64,000 bases of DNA from Corynebacterium kefirresidentii. GTDB taxonomy: Bacteria > Actinomycetota > Actinomycetes > Mycobacteriales > Mycobacteriaceae. The stretch lies in contig NGUZ01000007.1 of NCBI GenBank assembly GCA_002154655.1, positions 26,617 to 90,616 on the forward strand. The letters are read 5' to 3'. The position numbers and the translations under genes were made by a program. How positions within the stretch are numbered: the stretch's first letter is position 1; every line of letters starts with the position of its first letter. A model generated the notes under the pieces. That model was not told the origin of the DNA. It ran no database searches and saw only the letters and a program-made list of their open reading frames with translations. Of this stretch, positions 25,748 through 35,310 are shown piece after piece.

Positions 25748-27025
25748 ATGAAGACACCAATCCCTTTTTATTTGCAGGAAATCCTCACCAAGGTGCGCGA
25801 TAATCGCGACGGTGCCGTGGCGGATTATATTCCGGAGCTGGCCAAGGCAGAGCCCGAGTATCTCGGCGCCGCGATGTGCACCACCACCGGCCACGTCTAC
25901 TCTGCGGGCGATGATGAGGTGGAATTTACCCTTCAGTCTCTGTCCAAGCCGTTTGTTTACGCACTGGCGCTGCAGGAGCTGGGCCTTTCCGCGGTGCGCG
26001 AGATAGTGGGCATGGAGCCTTCGGGCGAGGCTTTCAACGAGCTTTCGCTCAACCGCGATGATCATCGGCCGGTCAACCCCATGATCAATGCGGGCGCGAT
26101 TGCGGTCACGCAGCTGATTAATGGCGTGGATTCGGAGCCGGCCGCGCGCGTGGAGCGGCTGCGCACCTACTTCTCCCGGTTGGCAGGCCGCGACTTGCTT
26201 ATCGACGACGCCATGCGCTCCTCCGAGCTCGATGTCAGTGAACGCAACCTCTCGCTGGCACACATGCTGCGGAATTACGACATCATCCAGGACGAGGCAC
26301 ACGATGCGGTGTCAACGTATATTGAGCAGTGCTCGATTGTGGTGACGGTGCGGGACTTGGCCGTGATGTCGGCAACTCTGGCCAATGGTGGGGTGCAGCC
26401 GGTAACGGGAGACAAGATTTTGGACGCGGATGTGTGCCGGTTGACGCTATCGGTGATGAGCTCGGCCGGCATGTATGACGGCGCCGGCCGGTGGATGGCC
26501 GAGGTGGGCATCCCGGCGAAGTCGGGCGTGTCGGGTGGCCTGCTGGGCACGCTGCCGGGCCAGTTGGGCGTGGCGACATTCTCGCCGCGACTGAACAAAG
26601 AAGGCAACTCGGTGCGCGGGGTGGATGCGTTCAAGCTGCTGTCGAAGGACATGGGCCTGCACCTGATGTCTACAGACGAGCGCTATGGCGTGAACCCAGT
26701 GCGCAAGGTGGAGCAGGATGCGGAGCTGACCGTGATCTACCTGCAGGGCCTAATCAACTTCAACGCGGCCGAGACCATCTTGTACGAGTTGATGGAGTCG
26801 GATTTTGGCGAGGGCACGGTGGTGCTCGAGCTATCGCATATTACGGGCACGAACCGCATGGGCCGGCGCATGCTGAAGGAGGGGCTACGCCGAATCCGCG
26901 AGTCTGGCTTCGATATCGCCATCGTGGATCCGGATGGAGAGCTGGAAGATCGCACCATGTCGGACGGAACCGAGGTGCCCAAGGGCGAGCCGGAAGACTA
27001 CGCGATCAACGGCGAACCCGTTTAG
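25748..27025 (+). CDS. glsA: Glutaminase with C-terminal STAS domain
   Basis: Hydrolyses glutamine to glutamate and ammonia. Residues 1 to about 305 are a serine-dependent glutaminase: SLSKPFVYALAL with the catalytic Ser64-x-x-Lys67, then RPVNPMINAGAIAV. Residues from about 325 form a STAS domain (VVLELSHITGTNRMGRRML, DIAIVDPDGELEDR), often a nucleotide-sensing or interaction module. The fused architecture is known in actinobacteria. TAGGCT (25734-25739) lies 8 nt before the ATG, suggesting a leaderless mRNA. The stop codon lies inside the DtxR box of the next operon. Confidence 0.93.
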   Translation: MKTPIPFYLQEILTKVRDNRDGAVADYIPELAKAEPEYLGAAMCTTTGHVYSAGDDEVEFTLQSLSKPFVYALALQELGLSAVREIVGMEPSGEAFNELSLNRDDHRPVNPMINAGAIAVTQLINGVDSEPAARVERLRTYFSRLAGRDLLIDDAMRSSELDVSERNLSLAHMLRNYDIIQDEAHDAVSTYIEQCSIVVTVRDLAVMSATLANGGVQPVTGDKILDADVCRLTLSVMSSAGMYDGAGRWMAEVGIPAKSGVSGGLLGTLPGQLGVATFSPRLNKEGNSVRGVDAFKLLSKDMGLHLMSTDERYGVNPVRKVEQDAELTVIYLQGLINFNAAETILYELMESDFGEGTVVLELSHITGTNRMGRRMLKEGLRRIRESGFDIAIVDPDGELEDRTMSDGTEVPKGEPEDYAINGEPV

Positions 27026-27040
27026 GTTTGGGTTACCTTA
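27022..27040 (+). promoter_or_regulatory. DtxR-type iron box
   Basis: TTAGGTTTGGGTTACCTTA matches about 16 of 19 positions of the DtxR consensus (interrupted palindrome TTAGGTTAG...CTAACCTAA). It covers the -35 region of a putative promoter with -10 TAGGAT at 27052-27057. Iron-replete repression of the following ABC operon is inferred. Confidence 0.7.
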
Positions 27041-27115
27041 CTTAATCAGGTTAGGATGTCCTATGTAAGGCCCTTTGCGTTAACTGCGAGGGCATCCAAC
27101 GACCAAGGACTAAAA

Positions 27116-28279
27116 ATGGCTCATACCCCCTTCAAGGTAATGGCGGTTGTGGCGGCATCGGCAACCGCACTCGTCGGCTGCGGCGCAGCTGAGGAAGTAA
27201 CTGGAGGCTCCAGCGGCGATGCCGAGTTCTCCTTCACCGATATCATCGGCCGTGACGTGGAACTGGATAAGGCTCCCGATCGCGTGATTTTGGGGGAGGG
27301 CCGATCGATTTTTGCTACCGGTGTACTCGACCCCGATAATCCACTGGACAAGGTCGTTGGCATCGGAACGGATCTCAAGCAGATGGTGCCGGATTACTAC
27401 GCGGCGCTGGAAAAGGAACTGCCGTCCGTAAACGAGGTTCCAGAGATCGGCGGCTTTGCCAAGGGCGATGTCACCGTAGAAAAACTCGTGAGCCTAGACC
27501 CGGACCTCATTGTGCTCTCGCTGGATCAATACGATGCCTCCCGCGAAGCTGGCCTGACCGACAAGATGGATCAGGCTGGCTTGAAGTATGCGGTCACCGA
27601 CTTCCGCCGCGACCCGCTGGAGAGTACGCCTAAGACTATGGACATCTTCGGTGAGATCTTTGGCCAAGAGGACCGCGCTGAGGAATTCAACGCGGATTGG
27701 CAAAAGACGGTGGATCTGGTTGAGGACCGCGCAGAGAAGGTAAAGGATAAACCAAAGACCTTCGTCTGGCGCTCGGCCGGTGTGTCCGATTGCTGCGGCT
27801 CCTGGAACGATTCCAATATCTCCCAGCTGGTCAACGCGGCCGGCGGCGAGAATGTCGGCGATAAAGTCATTCCGGGCGAGTCTGGCACGATCACCCCGGA
27901 AAAGGTCCTGGAATCTGACCCGGATATGATCATCGCCACCGGTGGCGATTGGTCTGAGATGAAGGACGATGAAGGCCACCCTGTCGGATACGCTGCAGTG
28001 GGCTACGGCATCGATGAAAAGGAAGCCAAGGGCAGTGTGGCTAAGCTGCCGGGTAAGCAGGCTGGCTTCGATAAGCTGCGTGCGGTCAAGGAACACCACT
28101 TCCACAGCATGTGGCACCAATTCTATAATTCGCCGTTTAATTACCTAGCGTTGCTGCAGGTGGCCGAGTGGATCGACCCGGAGGCGTATGCCGATATGGA
28201 CGTCGCCAAGCAGTGGATGGATGCGCAAGAAAAGTACTCGCCGATCTCCGGCGAGGGAACCTTCTTTAGCACCAACTAA
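27116..28279 (+). CDS. Iron-siderophore ABC transporter, substrate-binding lipoprotein
   Basis: A periplasmic-binding-type lipoprotein of 387 residues. The signal peptide ends at lipobox ALVGC (Cys about residue 22). A FecB/FepB-like domain follows, with FTDIIGRDVELDKAPDRVI, VSLDPDLIVLS and DPDMIIATGGDW. First gene of a three-gene operon (binding protein, FecCD-type permease, ATPase) behind a DtxR box, so the cargo is probably a ferric chelate. ATG at 27116 has AAGGA 6 nt upstream. The frame back to 27056 overlaps the promoter and is excluded. Confidence 0.9.
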   Translation: MAHTPFKVMAVVAASATALVGCGAAEEVTGGSSGDAEFSFTDIIGRDVELDKAPDRVILGEGRSIFATGVLDPDNPLDKVVGIGTDLKQMVPDYYAALEKELPSVNEVPEIGGFAKGDVTVEKLVSLDPDLIVLSLDQYDASREAGLTDKMDQAGLKYAVTDFRRDPLESTPKTMDIFGEIFGQEDRAEEFNADWQKTVDLVEDRAEKVKDKPKTFVWRSAGVSDCCGSWNDSNISQLVNAAGGENVGDKVIPGESGTITPEKVLESDPDMIIATGGDWSEMKDDEGHPVGYAAVGYGIDEKEAKGSVAKLPGKQAGFDKLRAVKEHHFHSMWHQFYNSPFNYLALLQVAEWIDPEAYADMDVAKQWMDAQEKYSPISGEGTFFSTN

Positions 28280-29334
28280 TGGAGGGCGCAGAGGTAGCCG
28301 CCCTCGCGCGGCAACATAAGAGGTTAACCTGGCAACGCATAGGCATCGTTGCGGGCCTGACGCTGATTGCGGCCGTGGCCTTTATTATCAGCAACTTTGT
28401 GGGCGCGATTGATATCAGCCCGGCCGAGGTCATGAAGGGCATAGTCAATCCCGCGGGGCTGGATGACCAGACGCGCACGGTGCTGTGGCAGCTGCGCCTG
28501 CCCATGGCCGTGATGGCCGTGCTCATCGGCATGGCCCTGTCTTTGGCCGGCGCGGAAATGCAGACTATCCTCAACAATCCGCTGGCCGAGCCTTTTACCC
28601 TCGGAATTTCCGCGGCCGCCGCGTTTGGCGGCGCCACCTCCATCGTGCTCAAGTGGCAGCTGATTGCACAGCCGCAGTTCAACCTGGCGCTGATGGCGTG
28701 GCTTGCTGCCGCGGTGGCTACGGCCATTATTGTTATCGCGGCCGTCATCCGTGGCGCGAAGGCAGAAACCATGGTGCTGCTTGGCATCGGCTTGGTGTTC
28801 TTCTTCCAAGCCATGCTGGCGCTTATCCAGTACCAGTCCTCGGCCGAGGCGCTGCAGCAGATCGTCTTTTGGTCCATGGGCTCTCTTACCCGCGCCAATT
28901 GGGCGGCTAATGGCGTGCTGGCGGCCGTGCTGATTATCGCCCTGCCCATCCTATGGGCGCTGGGCTGGCGCCTGACTGCCTTGCGGCTTGGCGACGCCCG
29001 CGCCACCGCCATGGGCATCAATACCTCCCGTCTGCGCGTAGTAGTGCTCATCGTGGTTTCGCTCGTTGCGGCGACCACCGTGGCATTCGCCGGCATCATC
29101 GGCTTCATTGGCTTGGTGGGCCCGCACATCGCCCGCATGCTGGTGGGCGAGGACCAGCGCTACTTCTTGCCGGCCTCCATGGCGGCGGGCGCGGCCGTGA
29201 TGTGTGCCGCGCATGCGGTGAGCCTGATGATTAAGCCGGGCCTGGCCATTCCCATTGGTATCGTTACTTCGCTTCTGGGCGTGCCATTCTTCATTGCCAT
29301 CGTTATGACCCGAAGGAGGGCACTGTGGACGTAG
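28279..29334 (+). CDS. Iron ABC transporter permease (FecCD family)
   Basis: A 351-residue membrane protein with about nine to ten hydrophobic segments. The FecCD motif GFIGLVGPHIARMLVGEDQR is near the C-terminus, and LPMAVMAVLIGMALSLAGAE is in the middle. It forms the channel with the ATPase that follows. Its ATG overlaps the binding-protein TAA by one base, and its 3' end overlaps the ATPase start by 10 nt, a compact operon. A single permease gene implies a homodimer. Confidence 0.92.
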   Translation: MEGAEVAALARQHKRLTWQRIGIVAGLTLIAAVAFIISNFVGAIDISPAEVMKGIVNPAGLDDQTRTVLWQLRLPMAVMAVLIGMALSLAGAEMQTILNNPLAEPFTLGISAAAAFGGATSIVLKWQLIAQPQFNLALMAWLAAAVATAIIVIAAVIRGAKAETMVLLGIGLVFFFQAMLALIQYQSSAEALQQIVFWSMGSLTRANWAANGVLAAVLIIALPILWALGWRLTALRLGDARATAMGINTSRLRVVVLIVVSLVAATTVAFAGIIGFIGLVGPHIARMLVGEDQRYFLPASMAAGAAVMCAAHAVSLMIKPGLAIPIGIVTSLLGVPFFIAIVMTRRRALWT

Positions 29335-30086
29335 AACTGACTATTTCCGGGCTGAGTGCGGCCTATGGCAAACACCGCGTGCTGGAGTCCGTGGATGTGG
29401 AAAAACTCCACGGCGGGCAGCTGGTGGGATTGTTGGGGCCGAATGCCTCCGGCAAGACCACGCTCATTAAGTCCCTGGCCGGCGTGCACCGCGGCTGCGA
29501 CGGCGAGGTGGATTTCCGCGTCGATGGCACGGCGCCGCGCGGCAAGCGACGCCGCCAGCTTATCGGCTACGTGCCACAGGACCTTACGAGCACGGCCGCG
29601 CTGCGGGCCTTTGAAGCCGTGCTGATTTCCGCGCGCCGGGAGGCCTGCGAAGACCCGATTACACGCACGGGTGAGGTGCTGCACTCCTTGGGGCTGGACG
29701 CGATTGCTTCGCGCTACCTCAATGAGCTCTCTGGTGGCCAGCGTCAGCTTGTGGCGGTGGCACAGATGCTGGTGGGCAATCCAGGCCTCATGCTTCTCGA
29801 CGAACCCACGTCCGCCCTCGACCTCCATCACCAGATCTTTGTCTTGGATGAGGTCCGTGCCAAAGCACAGCGCGATGGCAGCCTAGGCCTTGTGGCCATC
29901 CATGACATCAACTTGGCCGCGCGCATGTGTGACCAGCTGGTGGTGCTTAAAAAGGGTCATATTCGTGCTCAAGGTAGGCCTGCGGACGTTCTCACGGGGG
30001 AGCTCGTGGAGGGCGTGTATGGGGTAGAGGCGGACGTCGTCCAGCATGGCGGCGCTCCACTCATTGCCCCGTTGCGGGTGAGATAG
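29325..30086 (+). CDS. Iron ABC transporter ATP-binding protein (FecE type)
   Basis: A 253-residue ABC ATPase with Walker A GPNASGKTT, signature LSGGQRQLVAVAQML, Walker B LMLLDEPTSALDLHH and H-loop VAIHDINLAARM. GTG start within the end of the permease gene. Last gene of the iron operon; a strong hairpin terminator follows at 30088. Confidence 0.94.
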   Translation: MDVELTISGLSAAYGKHRVLESVDVEKLHGGQLVGLLGPNASGKTTLIKSLAGVHRGCDGEVDFRVDGTAPRGKRRRQLIGYVPQDLTSTAALRAFEAVLISARREACEDPITRTGEVLHSLGLDAIASRYLNELSGGQRQLVAVAQMLVGNPGLMLLDEPTSALDLHHQIFVLDEVRAKAQRDGSLGLVAIHDINLAARMCDQLVVLKKGHIRAQGRPADVLTGELVEGVYGVEADVVQHGGAPLIAPLRVR

Positions 30087-30087
30087 C

Positions 30088-30118
30088 ACAGGGCCGGGTA
30101 ATCACCCGGCCCTGTTTT
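30088..30118 (+). terminator. Rho-independent terminator of the iron ABC operon
   Basis: A perfect 12-bp stem ACAGGGCCGGGT / ACCCGGCCCTGT with loop AATC, followed by TTTT. Confidence 0.92.
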
Positions 30119-30208
30119 AGTGGTGAGCCATCAGGCGTCTGGTTTCCTGGCGCCGTGAGCACATAAGTCATGTGCAGCGCGGTGACAGGGACTGGCTCGT
30201 AAAAAGAA

Positions 30209-30249
30209 AAATCTCGAGGTATCGTTCTAAGAACAACGCCTCGAGATTT
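30209..30249 (-). terminator. Terminator downstream of tRNA-Lys
   Basis: Minus-strand stem AAATCTCGAGG / CCTCGAGATTT (11 bp) enclosing a smaller GTTCT/AGAAC hairpin, then a T-rich run (TTTTTCTTTTT). It lies just past the tRNA-Lys 3' end. Confidence 0.85.
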
Positions 30250-30255
30250 ATATTG

Positions 30256-30328
<73 letters not shown>

Positions 30329-30540
30329 ATTGTTGACTTCCTGCCGTGTGGCTCTCTGTGCAACGAGTAGATACTCTAGCAGCCATTCTTTAAAAGTGTA
30401 AAATCGCCTGGTCAAAGCGGTTTTTGAAGGGTGTATAACAAATTGGTTAATGCCTGAAGTGGCTTCTGGTAATTGGCGGAGGGAGACGCTAATCTATGTT
30501 GGTCTTTGAAAGCAGCAATTACGTGTCTAAGGGCAACTCA

Positions 30541-31770
30541 GTGAAAAATTCCCTCCCTATCGCGCGCCGTCTCGTAGCGGCCGCAGGCGTTGCGTGCATT
30601 TCCCTAGCCGCCGCCTCCTGCTCCTCTGATTCCTCAGCCGAGAATCAGGCTGCCGACCAAGAATCCACCGCCGCCGCACATGCGGATGGAGACAAGGACG
30701 GCGGCAAAGAGTCCGAGAAAAAGAAAGGCGGCCTTGTAGCCTCCGTAAAGGACGGGGCGACGGATGTAGATCCGTCCAAGCCAGTCACCGTGGAGACCAC
30801 GGGCAAGCTCAAGAGCGTCACCATGACCAATGAAATGGGCGTCGAAGTTAAAGAAAAGCTCTCCAAGGACGCCAAGACGTGGTCTACTGCGGAGGACTTG
30901 GGCTATAACCACACTTATTCCATCGTGGCCTCCGATGTAGATGGCAACAAGAAGAACCTCAGTTTTTCCACCCCGCAAGCAGCGGGCGTTGCTGAGGTAT
31001 CGCTTACCCCTATCCCGGATTCTGAGGTTGGCGTAGGACAGGTCATCGGTGTGAACTTCGGTGTGCCAATTACGGACCGGAAGGCGGCTGAAAAGACTAT
31101 TACTGTGATCACTAACCCCAAGGTGGAAGGTGCTTTCCACTGGGTCAATAACCAGGAGGTGCGCTGGCGTCCGAAGGATTACTGGGAGCCGGGCACTAAG
31201 GTTGAAGTAAAAGTGGACCAGTATGGCAAGGACCTAGGTGGGGGAATCTATGGCGGTGAAAACGCCAAGACGAATTTCACCATCGGTGACCGCACGGTGG
31301 CCATTATTGATAACGCCACCAAGACGATGAAGGTCTTTAAGAATAAGAAGTTCTTGCGTGCCATCCCGGTCTCGCTTGGCCGCGATTATCAGTACGATAC
31401 GCCAAATGGCCGTTACATTATCGGCGATGAGCACCCACAGCTAGTCATGGACTCGGAGACCTTTGGCCTAGCCCATGACGCTGGCGGCTACCGCACGACC
31501 GTGGACTGGGCTACCCAAATGTCTTATTCCGGCATCTATGTTCACTCCGCTCCGTGGTCCGTGTGGGCGCAGGGCAATACCAATACGTCTCATGGTTGCG
31601 TCAATGTGACGCCGGAGGCTGCGCAGTGGTTCCAGGAGACGATGAAGCGTGGCGACGTGGTGCGGGTATTCAACTCCTACGGCGAGACGCTTAATGCGTT
31701 GGACGGTCTCGGTGACTGGAATATGTCCTGGGATGAGTGGTCGAAAGGTAACGCGGACGCTAATCAGTAG
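30541..31770 (+). CDS. L,D-transpeptidase (YkuD) lipoprotein with Ig-like domains
   Basis: Cross-links peptidoglycan (3-3 bonds). The 409-residue protein has a lipoprotein signal ([11 protein letters not shown], lipobox LAAASC) and an acidic linker. Ig-like domains follow, similar to those of mycobacterial LdtMt2, with [19 protein letters not shown]. The YkuD domain has SHGCVNVTP with the catalytic His351 and Cys353. An upstream ATG at 30496 abuts a TAATCT -10 box (30490-30495), so it would lie at or before the transcription start. The GTG at 30541, with AAGGG 8 nt upstream, fits better and gives a proper signal peptide. Confidence 0.9.
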   Translation: MKNSLPIARRLVAAAGVACISLAAASCSSDSSAENQAADQESTAAAHADGDKDGGKESEKKKGGLVASVKDGATDVDPSKPVTVETTGKLKSVTMTNEMGVEVKEKLSKDAKTWSTAEDLGYNHTYSIVASDVDGNKKNLSFSTPQAAGVAEVSLTPIPDSEVGVGQVIGVNFGVPITDRKAAEKTITVITNPKVEGAFHWVNNQEVRWRPKDYWEPGTKVEVKVDQYGKDLGGGIYGGENAKTNFTIGDRTVAIIDNATKTMKVFKNKKFLRAIPVSLGRDYQYDTPNGRYIIGDEHPQLVMDSETFGLAHDAGGYRTTVDWATQMSYSGIYVHSAPWSVWAQGNTNTSHGCVNVTPEAAQWFQETMKRGDVVRVFNSYGETLNALDGLGDWNMSWDEWSKGNADANQ

Positions 31771-31817
31771 CGCCTAACGGCCGCACAAGGCACAAGCGCA
31801 TGGCTACAGTGGTGGCC

Positions 31818-32756
31818 ATGCGCTTTTCTGTTTTGGACCGCGGGGCAGCCGGCCCACTGGATCAGGTGGCCGAGCACGCCCGGCACGTAGAGAAGTTGGG
31901 TTTTCAGCGTTTTCTGGTGGCCGAGCATCACGGTGTGCCGGGAATTCCAGCGGGTCAGCCGGGGATACTCGCGGCGCACGTTGCGGCCCAGACGCAGCGC
32001 ATTCGGGTGGGGACGGCCGGCATTATGTTGCTCAATCACCCGCCGTTTCTGGTGGCCGAGCAGATTAATCTCCTCGAGGCGCTGTATCCCGGGCGCATTG
32101 ATATAGGGATTGGCTCCTCCGTCGGGTTTACCGCGCCGGTGCGAAAGGCGCTGCGCCAGGGGGAGCCGGCCGAGGTGAAGCAGCGCTTCGAGGCGGAGCT
32201 AGCCACGCTCTTGCGCTACCTGCGCGGCGAAGAGGCGGTGACGGTCCGGCCTGAGTATAGGGGCACCCCGCTCTATGTTTTGGCGGGCTTTCGCTCGGCA
32301 ATGGTGGCGGCAAAGTTGGGGCTTGGTGTCATTCTGGGCGGTCCTGTAGCCACGCAGGAGGCCGCTGCGCGCGTGTACCGGGAACATGCGCTTGCCGACG
32401 CCCCGCCTATTATCTCTTCGCTCAATATCGCCGTTGCCGAGACGTCCGCGGCCGCCCGTGATCTCTTGTTGCCGGAAGCCTATGCGAAGGTGCGAGCGCA
32501 ATCGACCGGCGAATTCGCGACCTTGCGGCCAGCGGGCGAGCTGGACATGGATGCTCTCACGGGGCAGCAGCGCCGGCGCATAGAGGAGGCGTTGGCCCAT
32601 GACGTATGGGGAACGGTGGAGGAAGTGAGGGAGGAACTAAGGGGCGTCGGCAAGCGGCTAGGCGTTAGTGAGTTTGTGGTCACCGGAGATATGCCGGATA
32701 TTGCCGGCCGGGCTCGTTCGGAGGAGCTGCTGGCGAGCATGCAGGTAGAAAACTGA
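31818..32756 (+). CDS. LLM-class (luciferase-like) flavin-dependent oxidoreductase
   Basis: A 312-residue TIM-barrel flavoprotein: FLVAEHHGVPGIPAGQPGIL (family motif AEHH), IRVGTAGIMLLNHPP, EQINLLEALYPGRIDIGIG. This group is usually annotated as MsnO8 family; substrate unknown. TACAGT (31805-31810) precedes the ATG at 31818 by 7 nt, so the start is leaderless and 18 nt inside the longest frame. A relative of this class often accompanies ABC/AhpD clusters like the one at 49-56 kb. Here it lies 15 kb away, so a link is only a guess. Confidence 0.85.
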   Translation: MRFSVLDRGAAGPLDQVAEHARHVEKLGFQRFLVAEHHGVPGIPAGQPGILAAHVAAQTQRIRVGTAGIMLLNHPPFLVAEQINLLEALYPGRIDIGIGSSVGFTAPVRKALRQGEPAEVKQRFEAELATLLRYLRGEEAVTVRPEYRGTPLYVLAGFRSAMVAAKLGLGVILGGPVATQEAAARVYREHALADAPPIISSLNIAVAETSAAARDLLLPEAYAKVRAQSTGEFATLRPAGELDMDALTGQQRRRIEEALAHDVWGTVEEVREELRGVGKRLGVSEFVVTGDMPDIAGRARSEELLASMQVEN

Positions 32757-32781
32757 AAAAGCCCGAGCGCAAGGCTCGGGC
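32756..32781 (-). terminator. Terminator downstream of tRNA-His
   Basis: Stem GCCCGAGC / GCTCGGGC (8 bp, loop 5 nt) with TTTTT on the minus strand (complement of 32756-32760). It may also stop plus-strand transcripts of the LLM gene, but no T run is on that side. Confidence 0.85.
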
Positions 32782-32784
32782 ACT

Positions 32785-32861
32785 TGGGGTGGCTGACGGG
32801 ACTCGAACCCGCGACACCCAGGATCACAACCTGGTGCTCTACCAGCTGAACTACAGCCACC
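32785..32861 (-). tRNA. tRNA-His (anticodon GTG)
   Basis: Acceptor GTGGCTG pairs with CAGCCAC, with the encoded extra G-1 (complement of 32861) opposite C73. Anticodon loop GGTTGTGATC gives GTG. T-arm CGGGTTCGAGTCCCG. CCA is encoded (complement of 32785-32787). Confidence 0.96.
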
Positions 32862-32909
32862 ATCGCTGCGTGAAAGCAACGAGATATAGGTTAACTCACG
32901 CCGCCTAAA

Positions 32910-33548
32910 TTACAAAAACGCCTGGTAATCTGCGGTAGTTTCGGCCTTAATCTGCTCCGCCTCGGGGGAGGTGGGGCCCTCGTCGGTGCGAAAGACGCTG
33001 CGGCGGTAGAAGTCCAACTCGCGGATGGATTCGATGATGTCCTGCAGTGCGCGGTGGGCCATGCCTTTATCGGGCTGGTTGAAATAGGCGCGCGGGTGCC
33101 AGCGGCGGGCAAGCTCCTTGATGGTGGACACGTCGATCATGCGGTAGTGCAGGGCACTATCGAGCCGGGGCATATAGGTGCGGATGAACGTGCGATCAGT
33201 GGCGATGGAATTGCCGGCCAGGGGAGCGGGGTGCTCCGGATCGCAGTATTCGTTGATGAGCGCAAGCACGGCATCTTCGGCCTCGCCGATGGAGGTGGTG
33301 GACTCGCGGATTTCTTTATCCAACCCGGAACTGGCATGCATCTCGGTGACGAAGGAATCCATCTGTGCCAGCTCCTCCTCGGTGGCGTGGACGACCAGAT
33401 CGATGCCTTCTCCCAGGATGTTGAGATTGCCATCGGTGATGACGGCGGCGACCTCGACGATGACATGGCGCTCGGGGTCCAGGCCGGTCATTTCCAAATC
33501 GATCCAAACGAGGCGGTCGTGCTTTGCGGCAATGTCGGAATGTGGCAT
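32910..33548 (-). CDS. orn: Oligoribonuclease
   Basis: Degrades 2-5 nt RNA fragments to mononucleotides, including pGpG-type products. The 212-residue DEDDh exonuclease has [16 protein letters not shown] (Asp and Glu ligands), [14 protein letters not shown], and [11 protein letters not shown] with the catalytic His/Asp. TAGAAT (33556-33561) precedes the ATG at 33548 by 7 nt, a leaderless start 9 nt inside the longest frame. Neighbour of cmrA, as in mycobacteria. Confidence 0.95.
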   Translation of the reverse strand: MPHSDIAAKHDRLVWIDLEMTGLDPERHVIVEVAAVITDGNLNILGEGIDLVVHATEEELAQMDSFVTEMHASSGLDKEIRESTTSIGEAEDAVLALINEYCDPEHPAPLAGNSIATDRTFIRTYMPRLDSALHYRMIDVSTIKELARRWHPRAYFNQPDKGMAHRALQDIIESIRELDFYRRSVFRTDEGPTSPEAEQIKAETTADYQAFL

Positions 33549-33768
33549 GCGGCCCATTCTACTCCCGCCCCCTTTTACCCCTAGATGGGGTACGGGCGGG
33601 GTTGTTCTGGAGGGGTGATTGCCACTGCGCAGGGCGGCCTTCCCGCAAGTGTGTTTTCATTCTGCATAAAAATAATGGGTGATTTGCCTCATATTGTAGT
33701 GTGAGTTAGGGCATACTCTGGGTTATCGCTCTTCATTCGGGAGGTGCGACAGACTTAGGAGAGACCAG

Positions 33769-35310
33769 ATGGCAAACTTCCTCGATGCCCTCAATACCGT
33801 AATTTGGTCCCCCGTCTTGGTGTTTTTATGCCTCGGCGCGGGTATTTATTTCACCGTGGTGACACGCGTTTTGCAGGTGCGCTGCATTCCGGACATGCTC
33901 AAGCAGATCGTCAACGGAGAAAAATCCGCAGACGGCGTTTCTTCCTTCCAGTCCTTGATGGTTTCGTTATCTGGCCGCGTGGGTGTGGGTAACATCGCCG
34001 GCGTGGCCACGGCCATTGCCTTCGGTGGACCTGGTGCCGTGTTCTGGATGTGGGCCGTAGCGCTACTCGGCTCGTCTACCTCGTTTATCGAATGTACGTT
34101 GGCCCAGATCTACAAGGAAAAGGACCAGGACACCGGTGAATACCGCGGAGGGCCTGCGTACTACATCGAGAAGGCCTACAAGCACACTAAAGCTGCACCC
34201 TTCATGGTGGTCTACGGAATCGTCTTTGCCGTCGCCATGATCCTGGCAACCAGCTACTTCCTTCCCGCAATTCAGGCCAACGCGGTAGCTGCCGCGGCCG
34301 ATACCGCGTGGGGCGTGAACTCTACCTGGGCGGCCGTTGTCCTGGCGGGCATTTTGGCCATCATCATTATCGGTGGCGTGAAGCGTATTGCGAACTTCGC
34401 CACCATCGTCGTGCCCTTTATGGCGGTTATCTACATTGTGATTTCTGTGGTGGTCATGTGCATGAACTTCACGCAGATTCCAGAGGTCTTCGGGCTTATC
34501 TTCAAATCTGCTTTCAATATGGAAGCCGGTTTCTCCGGCATGCTCGGCGCGGCCATCATGTGGGGTGTAAAGCGCGGAATTTACTCCAATGAGGCTGGCC
34601 AGGGTACCGGCCCGCAGTCCGCTGCAGCCGCTGAGGTTTCCCACCCAGCTAAGCAAGGCTTCGTGCAGTCCTTTGCGGTCTACGTCGATACACTCTTTGT
34701 CTGCTCGGCTACCGCGTTCATGATCATTTCTACGGATATGTACACCGTCTTCCGCGGTAGCTCCGAGGAAGGTGAAGTGGTCTACCACGGTTCGCTGCCA
34801 GAAGGCGTTGAGGTGGGGCCTGGCTACGTGCAGTCCGGTCTCGATAGCGTCTTTGCAGGATGGGGACCCACCTTCATCGCGGTCTCTATTGCCTTTTTCG
34901 CCTTTACGACGGTCCTAGCGTACTACTACATGTCCGAGGTTAACCTGACCTATTTCAACCGGTGGGTACGCTCCCGCGCTGTCCGCCGTGGCCTGATTTG
35001 GGTGCTGCGCGCGCTGATTATTATCTCCGTCATCGTCGGCGCTACCACCAGCCCGGGGGCGGCGTGGGCGCTCGGTGATATCGGCGTTGGCACGACGGCA
35101 TGGCTAAATATCATTGCCATCCTCTTCCTCCAGGTTCCTGCCATCAAGGCACTCAAAGACTATGAGAAGCAGAAGAAGGCTGGCAAGGATCCGCAGTTCG
35201 ACCCCGAGGCCTTGGGAATCAAGAATGCAGACTTCTGGGTAGAGCGCAAGCGAGCACGCGGCGAGGACAGCGTGCTCAAAAACAAGGATCTAGAAGACGC
35301 CGGGGCTTAG
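33769..35310 (+). CDS. Alanine/glycine:sodium symporter (AGCS family)
   Basis: A 513-residue transporter with about 10-11 hydrophobic segments. AGCS signatures: SLSGRVGVGNIAGVATAIAF, GGPAYYIEKAY, and VKRGIYSNEAGQGTGPQSAA. It imports alanine or glycine with sodium. ATG has TTAGGAGAGACC upstream. A possible -10 (TACTCT) lies about 60 nt before the start. It overlaps the 3' end of cmrA by 4 bp, convergent. Confidence 0.93.
   Translation: MANFLDALNTVIWSPVLVFLCLGAGIYFTVVTRVLQVRCIPDMLKQIVNGEKSADGVSSFQSLMVSLSGRVGVGNIAGVATAIAFGGPGAVFWMWAVALLGSSTSFIECTLAQIYKEKDQDTGEYRGGPAYYIEKAYKHTKAAPFMVVYGIVFAVAMILATSYFLPAIQANAVAAAADTAWGVNSTWAAVVLAGILAIIIIGGVKRIANFATIVVPFMAVIYIVISVVVMCMNFTQIPEVFGLIFKSAFNMEAGFSGMLGAAIMWGVKRGIYSNEAGQGTGPQSAAAAEVSHPAKQGFVQSFAVYVDTLFVCSATAFMIISTDMYTVFRGSSEEGEVVYHGSLPEGVEVGPGYVQSGLDSVFAGWGPTFIAVSIAFFAFTTVLAYYYMSEVNLTYFNRWVRSRAVRRGLIWVLRALIIISVIVGATTSPGAAWALGDIGVGTTAWLNIIAILFLQVPAIKALKDYEKQKKAGKDPQFDPEALGIKNADFWVERKRARGEDSVLKNKDLEDAGA

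Noticed and set aside
26491-27045. 184-codon frame overlapping the end of glsA in another frame
   Set aside because: Gly/Arg-rich shadow inside the STAS domain; also runs into the DtxR box.
28266-29138. 290-codon frame opposite the FecCD permease
   Set aside because: Ala/Met/Ser-rich shadow of membrane helices.
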